64,000 nt of DNA, taken from positions 231,364,643 through 231,428,642 of the forward strand of contig NC_057795.1 in NCBI RefSeq assembly GCF_018294505.1. The letters run 5' to 3'. The position numbers and the translations under genes were made by a program. Position 1 is the first letter of the stretch. Every line of letters starts with the position of its first letter. Under the pieces are notes generated by a model, which was given only the letters and a program-made list of their open reading frames with translations, was not told the DNA's origin and made no database searches. Shown here piece after piece: positions 22,862-33,010 of the stretch. The stretch comes from Triticum aestivum (Eukaryota > Streptophyta > Magnoliopsida > Poales > Poaceae).

Positions 22862-24650
22862 CATGAGGAGAATTATCCTACACATGATCTAGAGCTTGTA
22901 GTCGTAGTCTATGCACTCAAGACCTGGCGACATTACCTCCTTGGTAAATGTTGCAAGATCTACACCGATCACCAGAGTCTCAAGTATATTTTCACACAAC
23001 CAGATCTGAACCTTAGGCAAAGATGTTGGTTGGAGGTGATCTCAGATTATGATCTAGGGATTACCTACACTCCATGCAAAGCCAACGTCATGGCTAATGC
23101 TCTAAGTCGTAAGTCCTATTGCAACAATCTCATGTTGCAGCAAGGCCAACCACTTCTCCATGAGGAATTCTGTAAGCTTAACCTTCACATTGCTCCTCAC
23201 GGATTCCTTTCTACCTTGGTGGCGAAACCTACACTTGTGGATCATATCATAGAAGCCCAGAAGCATGATACGGGGATTACCCGGATCAAGAGAAACATTG
23301 CCAAGGGTATTGCTGGTAGTTTCTCTATAGATGATCGAGGTGTTGTATTCTTTGGGAACTGCCTGGTGGTCCCCAAGAAGCAGCATCTTCGACAAAAGAG
23401 GCGCATGAATCTCCTCTCATGATTCATCCCGGTAGTGCTAAGATGTATCAGGACCTACGCCAGAGGTTCTGGTGGACTAGGATGAAGAGAGAAATTGCTC
23501 AGTTTATTGCTAACTGTGACGTTTGTCGTCGCATAAAGGCAGAGCATCAGAGACCTGCTGGCACCCTTCAGCCTTTAGCTATTCCTGAGTGGAAATGGGA
23601 TAAAGTTGGTATGGACTTCATCACCGGCTTTCCCAGGACCAAGAGAGGGAATAACGCTATCTTCGTAGTCAGTGGTCGACTCTCCAAAGTGTCTCACTTC
23701 CTACCTGCTCGAGAGAGTATCACTGCTAGTCAGCTCACTGACTTATATGTTTCTCGGATAGTGTCACTTCATTTGTTCCACTAGAGATCAATTCAACCTG
23801 TGGTAGTCTTTTCACTTCTCATTTTTGCGAGAGTTTCCAAACTGCCATGGGAACCCATCTTTCCTTCAGTACCGCTTTCCACCCTCAGTCGAGTGGTCAG
23901 GTGGAAAGGGTCAACCAAATTCTCGAAGACATGCTTAGAGCTTGCGTTATCTTATTCGGTATGGATTGGGAGAAATGTCTTCCCTTCGCCGAGTTTTCTT
24001 ATAACAATAGCTATCAATCCAGTCTCAAGAAAGCTCCTTTTGAGATTCTCTATGGACGAAGATGTCGAACACCTTTGAACTGGTCAGAAACCGGTGAAAG
24101 ACAATTCTTTGGACCGGACATGATCCAAGACGCAGAAGAACAAGTTCGCATTATTTGTGAGAACTTGAAAACAGCCCGGTCTCGTCAGAAGAGTCAGTAT
24201 GAGCATCGTCATAAGGAAATGACTTTTGAAGTTGGCAACAAAGCTTAACTTCGGGTTACTCCTTTAAAGGGGACCCATCGATTCGGTATCAAGGGCAAGT
24301 TGGCTCCTCGTTACATTGGTCCTTTTTGCATTCTCGCTAAACGAGGAGAGGTTGCCTACCAGTTGGAACTACCCCCATATCTTTCTCGAGTTCATGATGT
24401 CTTCCACGTCTCCTAACTCAGGCGTTGCTTCTCGAATCCTATCCGCGGAGTGGACCACGAAACACTTGATCTCCAAGATAACCTCACATATCGAGAGTAC
24501 CCAGTTCGCATTCTTGATCAAGCAGAGCGTGTCACCCGACGTCGGAACATTAAGTTTCTGAAGGTTCAGTGATCTCATCATTCCACGAGAGAAGAGCGAG
24601 AAGATCGTCTTCGACTAGAGTAACCCACTTTCCTTCCGTCGACCCCCTGA
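22857..24650 (+). pseudogene. Pol, 3' part (RNase H, integrase, chromodomain) of degenerate Gypsy element
   Basis: Continues the host reading after the second TSD copy: RNase H end ([32 protein letters not shown]). The integrase zinc module is HPGSAKMYQDLRQRFWW with CDVCRRIK (about 23420-23545). The catalytic core has the first Asp in GMDFITGF, a damaged second-Asp region after a TAG near 23780, and Glu in NQILEDMLRA. After another stop near 24246 come the [10 protein letters not shown] and HDVFHVS motifs and a chromodomain (YREYPVRILDQAERVTRRR, then IKFLKVQWSHH, about 24480-24590). Several shifts and stops; dead. Confidence 0.85.
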
Positions 24651-24670
24651 ATCTTGGGACGAGATTCTTT

Positions 24671-24685
24671 CAAGTGGGGGCGAGT
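24671..24685 (+). other. Polypurine tract of degenerate Gypsy element
   Basis: CAAGTGGGGGCGAGT directly before the LTR start TGTCACATCCC at 24686, just after the degenerate chromodomain, as expected for this lineage. Confidence 0.75.
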
Positions 24686-27360
24686 TGTCACATCCCTAGT
24701 TCTGGTATGACCTATACTAGCTAGTCATGTGTGCATCATGTTTAAATTTCATTTAAGTTTGAAATGGGGATTTGTGAAACCCTCAGAAATCATCTCTTGA
24801 AATGACCTGGATAAAAATTGCTCCAAAAGGGTCCAAGAAAATGTTCATGTTACTCTCTGAAAATATTGGTCAGAAGTAAAATTCAAACCAATATTTTTAG
24901 GATCTCATAAATATTTATTTTGGGCATTTGTAACTAATGAAATAATTATTTGCATTGGATATATATATCTTATATATTTTATATATGTACTATAATTCTG
25001 GGTAAATGTGAGGGGCTTTGGAATAAACCTTTTAGTCCCTGCAAAATTTATGAGAAGCAATAAAATTAGTTTGGTTCAAAAACCAAATAAAACAAATGTC
25101 AGAAATGGAAAACAGAAACAAAATAGAAAAAAAGGGAGGAACTTACCTAGCGGCTCCAGCCGGCCCAACACACTGCGGCCCACTGGCCTAACCGCCAGTC
25201 ATCGTCCTCTTGGCCACGACACAAGGATGAGGGCCACGCGCTCGCCGCCCGCGCGCATGGCCGCCACGCCACGTGCCTGCTTACCCCTCCCCCTCGACGC
25301 TCTGGCCTCTCTGGACGTCGCCATGACGCACCCGGGCCCCTCTCACTCTCTCCCATGCCCATTCCCTCCTCTGCCGCTCGCTCTCTCACTCGCCCGAGCG
25401 CCACCGTCGCTACCCCTCTCCATTGCCGCGCCCAACGCCATGACCTCGCCTCTCTGACAAGCCCAAGAGTTTTGCCGCGTCTTCCTCATCTCTCCGACGA
25501 GCCAAACAAGCCGGAGTGCCCTAAAACACCGCCACCGCCGTCTTCTTCATCCTCGGCCGCCCGAGATTGCCGTGAACGCCCCTTTGACCCCAGTGCATCT
25601 CGAACTCGCTGAGGACACCATCGAGATCACTGTGAGCTCCTGCACATCTTCCCCCTAACCCCGTGCTCGTTTGCTCACTGTAGCCGCCGCTCCCATGATG
25701 GCCGTAGCGCGCCGCTGCCCGAGCTCGTGGTCACCTAGGCGAGCTCAACGTGTTCGTAGTGCCCCGTAGAGCATGCCTAGCGCGAAAAGGAGCATGTTGG
25801 CTTGATGCAGCATCTAGCCCATAGTCGCCCGAACTCCGACGGCCGCAACTGAGCTCGTCTTCATCGATTCCGACCACCCCAGCCCCGTCCGATGTGACTT
25901 TTGGACGCGCCGCAACGCCAGCTCTCCTTAGAACCCATATGCGCACCAAGAGGTGCCTCGTAGGCAAAACCCGAGGCCCAGGAGCGCCAATGACCTCGCC
26001 GGTGGCTAAACGCCAGCGGGTTGACTGGGTTTGACCCCCCAGTTGACCGTTTTGAGCACTAACTAACTCCGTGGAGTCACCGACATGTGGGCCCTTCCCC
26101 TGCTAATTACCAGATTAGGTTTAGGTTAACACTAATTATGTTAGTTAGTGTCTAAGACACTGACGTCTGGTCCCCACACATCAGGTTTGACCTGGTTAGC
26201 CACAGTTGACTTGTTGACATCATGCAACTATCATGCTGACGCAATAAATCCTTTTATGGTTTTAAAGTAAATTAGGAAATTCCAGAAATTATCACAAACT
26301 TCAAAAATTCACGGAAATTCAACCGTAGCTCAGACTGAAATAAATTATATATGAAAAATTATCAAAAAATTCAATCTATCCATCTGTAGTAGTTTCATGC
26401 ATGACAAACCAACCTATACCTACTGTATAAGTGAAAACACTTAAATGGCAATTATAAGAGCTTATTTTGGAGTTGCATCTGAATCTTTGGTTCAAATGGA
26501 CTTCATGCAAATGAATACTAGTTGCATTAGCGCAAACAACACCACATCTACATGCCATGATCATGCATCATATTGTTGCATATGCTTGTGTTTTGATTGT
26601 CGACACCGTTCCTTCTTGATAGGTCCTACTCCGGAGAGTGTTGCAGAGTACCTGTCTGTGAAGCAGTGCCCCCACTATTGATCTACCAGGGAAGCAAACC
26701 CCCTTGTTCATTCCGATACAATCCTATTCTCTTGCTCCTGCTCTCTGTTATTGCATTAGGACAATAACGATTCAATTACTACTTTGTGTCGCGGTAGTTG
26801 AACCCATTCCTCTACATGACCTGTCATTGCCATAGTAAACAGTTAAAACCCACTAGCATGTGTAGGAGTTGATTGAAGCCATGTTGTGTTCCTACCATGC
26901 CATGCTTGCTATTGCTTAGAGTGTGTCAGGTATGATTCATTGGGAATGAATTGGACTGCATTGCTATGTTCTGATGCTGAGAGTGAAGTGTGTGAACACG
27001 ATTTGTTAAAGGTAGCGGTGAGAGGCCATGTAGGAGTACATGGTGGGTTGTCTCACTGGAACCATCCTTAAGCACTGAGTTCTGTGTATGTTGTCCAATG
27101 ACTAGCTACTACAACACATTGGGTTCTGGTAACTCTACCCCTCTCGACTTATTAACCGACTTAGTCTCTGTCTAGGAGTCGCAACTAGTTTCTAGTGTTT
27201 GTAGGTAGTGTTATTTTTCTACCAAGTGGCACCCGATAGGGTGGGCTTGGGACAGCCTAGGCACACGTGGTCTGGTGTACTGAGTGGCACCCGGATGGTG
27301 GGATCGGGAACCCTACACACATCTTTGGGGTTGTGATGGAAACCCTACACCCGGATTTTA
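24686..27360 (+). repeat. 3' LTR (right end uncertain) of degenerate Gypsy element
   Basis: Starts TGTCACATCCCTAGTTCTGG. AT-rich to 25140 with a TA-rich stretch at 24958-24990, then a GC-rich pyrimidine-rich part at 25150-26000, then AT-rich again, with a partly repeated AGTGGCACCCG-type segment at 27222-27360. I could not find a convincing CA terminus, and no second LTR exists in the window for comparison. The open frames in the GC-rich part look like composition effects. Confidence 0.6.
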
Positions 27361-27756
27361 GGCTGAATCCAATTGGTTGGAAAGGCACAAAATCTAAATT
27401 CCAACAAAAAAAGAATCACCCAATTTGGAGTCCGGATGAAAGAGATCTTTTGAGTCAGAGTATGTCTGTGCAGTCCGAATCTGAGTCCATAACGTGAGAG
27501 ACTCAGACTCTATCTTCTCTTGGCCCAAAAGTGACGTGAGATTACTTTTTGAACATCACCTAAACTTCTCTTTTTCCCTTATCTTAATATGTGGAATGTA
27601 CAAATGTTTCATGCACCTGCAATTAGACATGGCACAAAAGTCTGGGAAGTATTTTTGTATTGGATAACATAAATAAATTTTTGCATAGGTTGCATTAGAA
27701 ATCACCTCACAAATATGCATATATGCAATATTTTTGGTCGTATCCAAGGTAGTCAT
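27361..27756. other. Unassigned AT-rich sequence
   Basis: No gene seen. It may be the end of the LTR on the left or non-coding remains of the integrase-bearing element on the right. An open frame of about 100 codons on the minus strand (27556-27858) is mostly a shadow in another frame of the integrase relic. Confidence 0.4.
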
Positions 27757-28339
27757 GTCCTCATCAGGTTCGCGATCTTCTTTTGGCCGTGAGTTTGTGG
27801 ATGGTATGCGGATGAAAACTGTAGCTTCATTTTGAGCTTGGCGCATAGGGTCTTCCAAAAGTAGCTAAGGAACTTGATGTTGCGGTCCTACACTAGTCTT
27901 GGGCACTCCATGTAGTCTTGGGCACTCCATGTAGGCACAAGATTAGCAACATGTGAAGCATCGTCTATCTTGTTATATGGAATAAAGTGTGCTAGCTTAG
28001 AGAAGCGGTCCACAACAACAAATACCGAATCCTTTCCATTTTGAGTCCTAGGCAAACCAAGTAAAAAGTCCATACTAATATCTTCCCAAGGGTGATATGG
28101 AATAGGAAGTGGCATATAGAGACCATGGGATTGAGCTTTAGACTTAGCTTTGCGACATGTAGATCATCAATTGGTGTAGTGGGAGACGTCACAAAACATC
28201 TTGGGCCAAAAGTAGTTCTTGTAGAGCGTGGCAAATGTCTTGTCGCGTCCAAAGTGTCCCATAAGTCCTCCTCCATGAGCCTCTTGCAAAAGTAATAAAC
28301 GAAGTGAAGACTCAGGTATACAAAGCTTGTTAGCTCTCA
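27757..28339 (-). pseudogene. Gypsy integrase relic (CRM/Reina-like)
   Basis: Minus-strand remains of an integrase. Order: RANKLCIPESSLRLLLLQEAH, GHFGRDKTF, FWPKM (zinc-module end), then two stops, [22 protein letters not shown] with the first catalytic Asp, [14 protein letters not shown], and after a damaged stretch [14 protein letters not shown] near the second Asp and [12 protein letters not shown] 19-bp tandem duplication (27895-27913 and 27914-27932) breaks the middle. The wording resembles CRM/Cereba-type chromoviruses rather than the Tekay-type elements nearby; that assignment is by eye. Confidence 0.75.
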
Positions 28340-28438
28340 CTAGCAAAAGTGCACGTGTGTTGCAACGGGAGAAATATTTATCACGCCCTTAAATTTGTTG
28401 CAATGGAGGAAAACTCCATCACATTTCCCTATCAGATA
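28340..28438. other. Short segment between integrase relic and MITE, possible transposon terminus
   Basis: Begins at CTAG (28340-28343), where integrase similarity stops. Read on the minus strand it carries an imperfect hairpin (CCGTTGCAACACACGTG) about 8-10 nt before CTAG, like a Helitron 3' end. It is too short and diverged to be sure. Confidence 0.25.
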
Positions 28439-28479
28439 CTCCATGAGTTTCTTAATATAAGTCTTTTTAGACATTTCAA
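28439..28479 (+). mobile_element. Stowaway-type MITE, left half
   Basis: TA (28437-28438) then CTCCATGAG, followed by AATATAAGTCTTTTTAGA, the familiar left arm of grass Stowaway/Mariner MITEs. Interrupted at 28479 by the Gypsy element and resumed at 42732. Confidence 0.85.
28475..28479 (+). repeat. Target-site duplication TTCAA, left copy
   Basis: TTCAA precedes TGTCACGACC and recurs at 42727-42731 right after the other LTR. It lies in the conserved ATTTCAA of the MITE. Confidence 0.92.
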
Positions 28480-29180
28480 TGTCACGACCGGTTTTCCAAT
28501 AAAAATATTTATTGAGAAACCAGTCTTTTGAGTCCAGTATGAGAGAAATTCTCCTCACTGGTAGACAATTTCTTGATACAATAAGCCAGTAGCATAAAAT
28601 ATATTACAGGGTCGAACTATGGTTGCTCAACCAAATTATTACAAGCACGCCAATAATTATACATAATGGCGGACATGACACAGTGGTGTGGAGACATACT
28701 ACTGACTCGAGGATAGGGCGGTGGTGGAAAAACACAGCGGGGAGAGAAATACAAGACTCTAAGTCTATCATTTCATCGAGCGTCGAGGTGAGGCTCGATG
28801 AATTTATTTGGTAGCGGAAGCGAATATAAAACAGTGACCAAATCCAGGGTCACACGAGACTGACTGGGACTCCTCTAAGTGTCGGACTCACTATCAAACT
28901 CTTCATCCATGAGATCGCCTTCGTCAGCATCTGGCCAAATCAACAAGCCAGTGAGTACTTTGAAAGTACTCGCAAGACAGTTCGGACGTAAGATATAACA
29001 AATGCATGCATGGATGCGTCATGAATAAATTCACCAATGTACATTCAAAATTAACATAACAAGGTAAGTAAAAGGGAAACGGCGGTAGTCCGCCTGAAAC
29101 CCCAACAAAGCATGAATAAATACCGATCGGGTGTCTGAAGTGACGCCTCGAAAGGTGAACAAAAAAAATATAGGGAAAAG

Positions 29181-29425
29181 ATGCCACAGTCGGGCATCGT
29201 AGCGACACCACATAAAGGGCTTTAAAAGGAATGCCACAGTCGGACGTCGGGGCGACATCACAGAAAGGGCTTTTAAAAGAAATGCCACAGTTGGACGTCG
29301 GGGCGACATCACAAAAAGGGCTTTAAAAGAAATGCCACAGTCGGACGTCGGGGCGACATCACAGAAAGGGCTTTTAAAAGAAATGCCACAGTCGGACGTC
29401 GGGGCGACATCACAGAAAGGGCTTT
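29181..29425 (-). repeat. 50-bp minisatellite in LTR, five units
   Basis: Units begin at about 29181, 29231, 29282, 29332 and 29383, each starting ATGCCACAGTCGGACGTCGG and ending with AAAGGGCTTT plus A-rich spacer. On the minus strand it reads as repeated CDVAPTSDCG/MSPRRPTVAF-type peptides, which are not evidence of a protein. Confidence 0.92.
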
Positions 29426-29521
29426 GATTCATAAGTAAATAATACTCATAATAAACATTTAATTCATGAGAATAAATGGGTTAGTCCATCCACAGGAATA
29501 TTCGTTTAATCGGAAATAGCA

Positions 29522-29531
29522 NNNNNNNNNN
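29522..29531. other. Assembly gap (10 N)
   Basis: Ten unknown bases flanked on both sides by the same sequence; see the finding on duplicated contig ends. Confidence 0.97.
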
Positions 29532-29821
29532 CTATCAAACTCTTCATCCATGAGATCGCCTTCGTCAGCATCTGGCCAAATCAACAAGCCAGTGAGTACT
29601 TTGAAAGTACTCGCAAGACAGTTCGGACGTAAGATATAACAAATGCATGCATGGATGCGTCATGAATAAATTCACCAATGTACATTCAAAATTAACATAA
29701 CAAGGTAAGTAAAAGGGAAACGGCGGTAGTCCGCCTGAAACCCCAACAAAGCATGAATAAATACCGATCGGGTGTCTGAAGTGACGCCTCGAAAGGTGAA
29801 CAAAAAAAATATAGGGAAAAG

Positions 29822-29965
29822 ATGCCACAGTCGGGCATCGTAGCGACACCACATAAAGGGCTTTAAAAGGAATGCCACAGTCGGACGTCGGGGCGACATC
29901 ACAGAAAGGGCTTTTAAAAGAAATGCCACAGTCGGACGTCGGGGCGACATCACAGAAAGGGCTTT
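29822..29965 (-). repeat. 50-bp minisatellite, three units, right of the gap
   Basis: Units at about 29822, 29872 and 29923. Same repeat as 29181-29425 but two units shorter. Confidence 0.9.
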
Positions 29966-31700
29966 GATTCATAAGTAAATAATACTCATAATAAACATTT
30001 AATTCATGAGAATAAATGGGTTAGTCCATCCACAGGAATATTCGTTTAATCGGAAATAGCACTCATGCGAATCACCGGAGTCTCTGTCATCAAAAATGTC
30101 ATTGTTAAGATAATACGAATTTGGACATGGAATAGATGATTTGGAGGGGATATATGACTCTGCAGAGTTTGTACAAAATTATTCCCTCAGCCAACAGATT
30201 TCCGTAGTCACGAAGGACTAGTTCCGTTTACGGTATTTCGGAAGAAAACACAGCTAACCAGTACACACCCATCCTACCTCTCGATGCTAGGAATCACCCT
30301 AGACATCGTCCAAGAAAACCTTTTGAGACGGGGAGATCACAATCTCGAATAGCATGGGATCAAATTTATATACGCGCTCTCTAAGGGGTGCCCCCCTCTC
30401 GGTCCCAACCGGAAACACCCATGCCCCCTGACCGGATGATTGGCTTTAATCCAGGGCCATGGAACCATCATCACGGCCTCTCCTTTTGGTGTGTACCAGA
30501 AAAGCGGTTTGCAACTTACTAAACCATATTCCTTGCGGAAAACATGTGGTAGTACAGGGAAGAAAATGAGAGGAACTGGACCGACACGGTTTGACACTGA
30601 AGTCACATAGTCCGGCATGAGACTGGCATGCTACAACACTGCCATCTCACCCATCCTCATGCCAACACATGGCCATTCATACTCACATCCATCCACTTAT
30701 GGATCATCGAACTCACTTACCTCATTATCGCATGAAATAACGTTCATCGATATGCTTATCAACCTGCCATGAAACTAACTAAATGCAAAACCTGCCAAGA
30801 CACTCATCATATCAAAAATTCAAACATGCTTGCCTGGTTAAGAGTAGTCGGAGCCTAGCTCGGTGAAGTTCGTGGCTCCGTCACCTCCTTCGGAATCTAC
30901 GGTATAAAGAAAATATATGCGCTATCGTAAATACCAAGGAGTGCACAGAAAGTATACCAAATTTTTTTCAAATAAATATGATAAAAAAACTAGACAAAAT
31001 TTTAAAGAGAACAGAAAAAGAATCAATCAAAAATACTTTTCTGCTTAAAAGTTATAAGGGTTTTTGTCCAGGGACTAATCTGTAATGAAACAGAAGATTT
31101 CCAGGGGCTAGCTTATAAAAACAGAAAACGCTTCGGCAGAAACTACGCCAGCCCAAAGGGAAAACGTACTTTGCCCGAAGGCGCTTCCAGAAAACGTTTC
31201 AACAGAGAGAGCAGAGAGGCTGACGGTGGGGTCCCACGCGTCAGGTTTGAATTTCAAAAAGGGGGGGAGCGAAGCTCGTCGGTGCCCGAGAGCCGCGGTG
31301 GTCGCCGGCGGCGATCCACGGCGAGGCAGGGGGATCGGAGGGTACCTCCGTGCTCAGGGCACCATTCCGCGTTGGTTGGTGGTGGTGGTGGTCGCCGGCG
31401 AGTACCACGTCGACGGCGAGCTTTGCTTCGGCGGACGGCGGCTCGGGTGGTCGAGGAACTCGTCGGAGAGAGCTGCAGAGATCAAATTGACGAGGGGGTT
31501 AGGCTCCTGGTAGCTAGAGAGGGTAACGGACGGGATTTGGGCGCCGGAGGTGGCCTCACCGGAGCGAATCGAGGTGGCGGCCGTGGCGGATCGGGGCGGC
31601 CGGAGCTGAGGGGGAAGACCTCCTCGGGGTCCCCCTAGTGGCCTGGCGTGGCGTTGGTGAGGAGTGGGGATGAGGCGTGCATGAGGGTGAGCTCGGGGGC

Positions 31701-31710
31701 CCTTTTTATA
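31701..31710 (-). promoter_or_regulatory. TATA box in 3' LTR
   Basis: Minus strand TATAAAAAGG in CTGCCTATAAAAAGGGCCC. An identical site is in the 5' LTR at 41434-41443, inside the GC-rich block, so it is a plausible core promoter in the element's own orientation. Confidence 0.7.
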
Positions 31711-32992
31711 GGCAGCCCGAGGCGGTTGCCGAGAACGGGGATCTCCGGCGAGAGATTACGGCGGAGCCGAGGATGTGCAGGGGGATTAGGGGCTTGGGCT
31801 TCGTCGTTGAGGTCCACCGGTCCCATTTAGGCGCTAAACGGGCTGGGACTTGGTGCTGAGGGTGAGCTCGACGGAACGGGGGTGGCGCGGCACGTCGGCG
31901 GCAGGGAGCACGTTCCGTGCTTGCCGGGCCACGGCAACGGTGCCACAGGCGTGCGCTGGCACGGCAGGGACACGCGGAGAGCCAAGGGGCCTTGGGCGGC
32001 GCCGGGTGGCGTGGCGAGAGGGCTCGGGCCCTTGTTGGCCGCCACGGGAGGTGCAGCCACCGCAGAAGCTCCCAACGCCGGCGAGGCTCGCTGCTACCGA
32101 CGCCAGGAAGGCTCCACACACGCGTGTGAAGCTCCGGACAGGAGGGAGAGGCTGCGAGGAACGTGCTAAGTGCACTGTCTACGCGTGAGGGGAACTGACG
32201 AACGCAAACGACACTGAGACTGAATTTTTCTGAATTTTGAACAGCAGCAGTGCAAGCAAGGTGTTCGACAGAATGAAATTGGCATCTAGGGATTTTTCCT
32301 TGAGCTGAAACTTGGTGGAGTGGCTTCTCATTGCTCAGGTAGGCTGCCTGAATTTTGGTGGAATTTTTGGAGTAGTGTATATATGAATTTCATCAAATTT
32401 GGCAAATCTGGTCCAAACTTGCAGAGACTAAATTTTGAAAATTTTGAAAAGAGGAGGAGTGGATCAAGATGGTTGTGGGTTGTGGGTACAAAGGACTATC
32501 CAGGAGAGTTGGTTTGGGAACCAAACTCAAATGCAAAAGGGTACTTGCTTTGAAAATCATTTAGGCTCAAAATAATTTTCAAATTTGTTTTGAGAGGAAA
32601 AATAATTAGAATAAAATCCAAAACTTGTTTGGATTAGTTGGGACAGAGGACTTGGGTTGATCACAAGGTGTAGGGGAGGTTTTGGAGGGGTTTTACCATA
32701 TGGGAACAATGCAAAGTCAAGGGTGGTTCCAAGATATGAAAATCCCCAAATTTTCATAGAGCTTCATTTTAAAAGAAAACAAATTAAACTCCCAAAAATA
32801 AATTTGAGAGAGAACCAACAAAGAAGAAGTTTCAAAAGATCAAACACTAAAGTTTGAAAAGATAAAGTCCTTGCCAAAGCAAAGAAAGTTTTTAAGTGGA
32901 AGGTTTTTCTGAAAAGGAAAATTTTAAAAAGGCCTCTCCTCAAAACCACAAAGTTTTTGATAAAAACCAAAAAAAAAAATTGGAGTGTCACA

Positions 32993-33010
32993 ACACCTAC
33001 CCCCTTAGGA
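32993..33010 (-). other. Polypurine tract
   Basis: Minus strand CCTAAGGGGGTAGGTGTT directly before the LTR start TGTGACACTCC, downstream of the chromodomain stop. Confidence 0.75.

Larger units (their letters stand above)
12812..27360 (+). mobile_element. Degenerate chromodomain Gypsy element (Tekay/Del lineage), host of nested insertions
   Basis: Plus-strand gag, protease, RT and RNase H (12812-15299), then after the 15300-22856 insertion RNase H, integrase and chromodomain (22857-about 24650), a polypurine tract and a 3' LTR from 24686. The 5' LTR and gag start are lost behind the 1-12811 block. Many stops and frameshifts and a changed RT catalytic motif show it is old and dead. The lineage call follows the domain order with a C-terminal chromodomain. 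The right end of the LTR is not clear; 27360 is a guess. Confidence 0.8.
28480..32992 (-). repeat. 3' LTR, containing assembly gap and duplicated segment
   Basis: Plus strand starts TGTCACGACC and ends GGAGTGTCACA. 4513 bp as given, but 28891-29521 and 29532-30061 are the same stretch on both sides of 10 N. Removing 29522-30061 gives 3973 bp, matching the 3976-bp partner. GC-rich promoter part at 31180-32170, AT-rich elsewhere. Confidence 0.92.

Noticed and set aside
25008..25612. Protein-coding frames at 25008-25457 and 25355-25612
   Set aside because: Pyrimidine-rich GC block of an LTR with overlapping frames in all phases and no domain.
29181..29425. CRISPR-like array
   Set aside because: 50-bp head-to-tail units without variable spacers, within a plant LTR; there are no cas genes in this eukaryotic context.
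29031..29972. Repeat-containing proteins on the minus strand (CDVAPTSDCG-type repeats)
   Set aside because: Explained by the 50-bp DNA minisatellite inside an LTR; part of it is duplicated by an assembly artefact.
31171..32188. Several long frames on both strands (31171-31638, 31706-32119, 31850-32188; also 40902-41950) as genes
   Set aside because: They lie in the GC-rich promoter part of the LTRs, recur in both LTRs with shifts, overlap on both strands and have Arg/Ala/Gly/Pro composition typical of GC-rich shadow frames.
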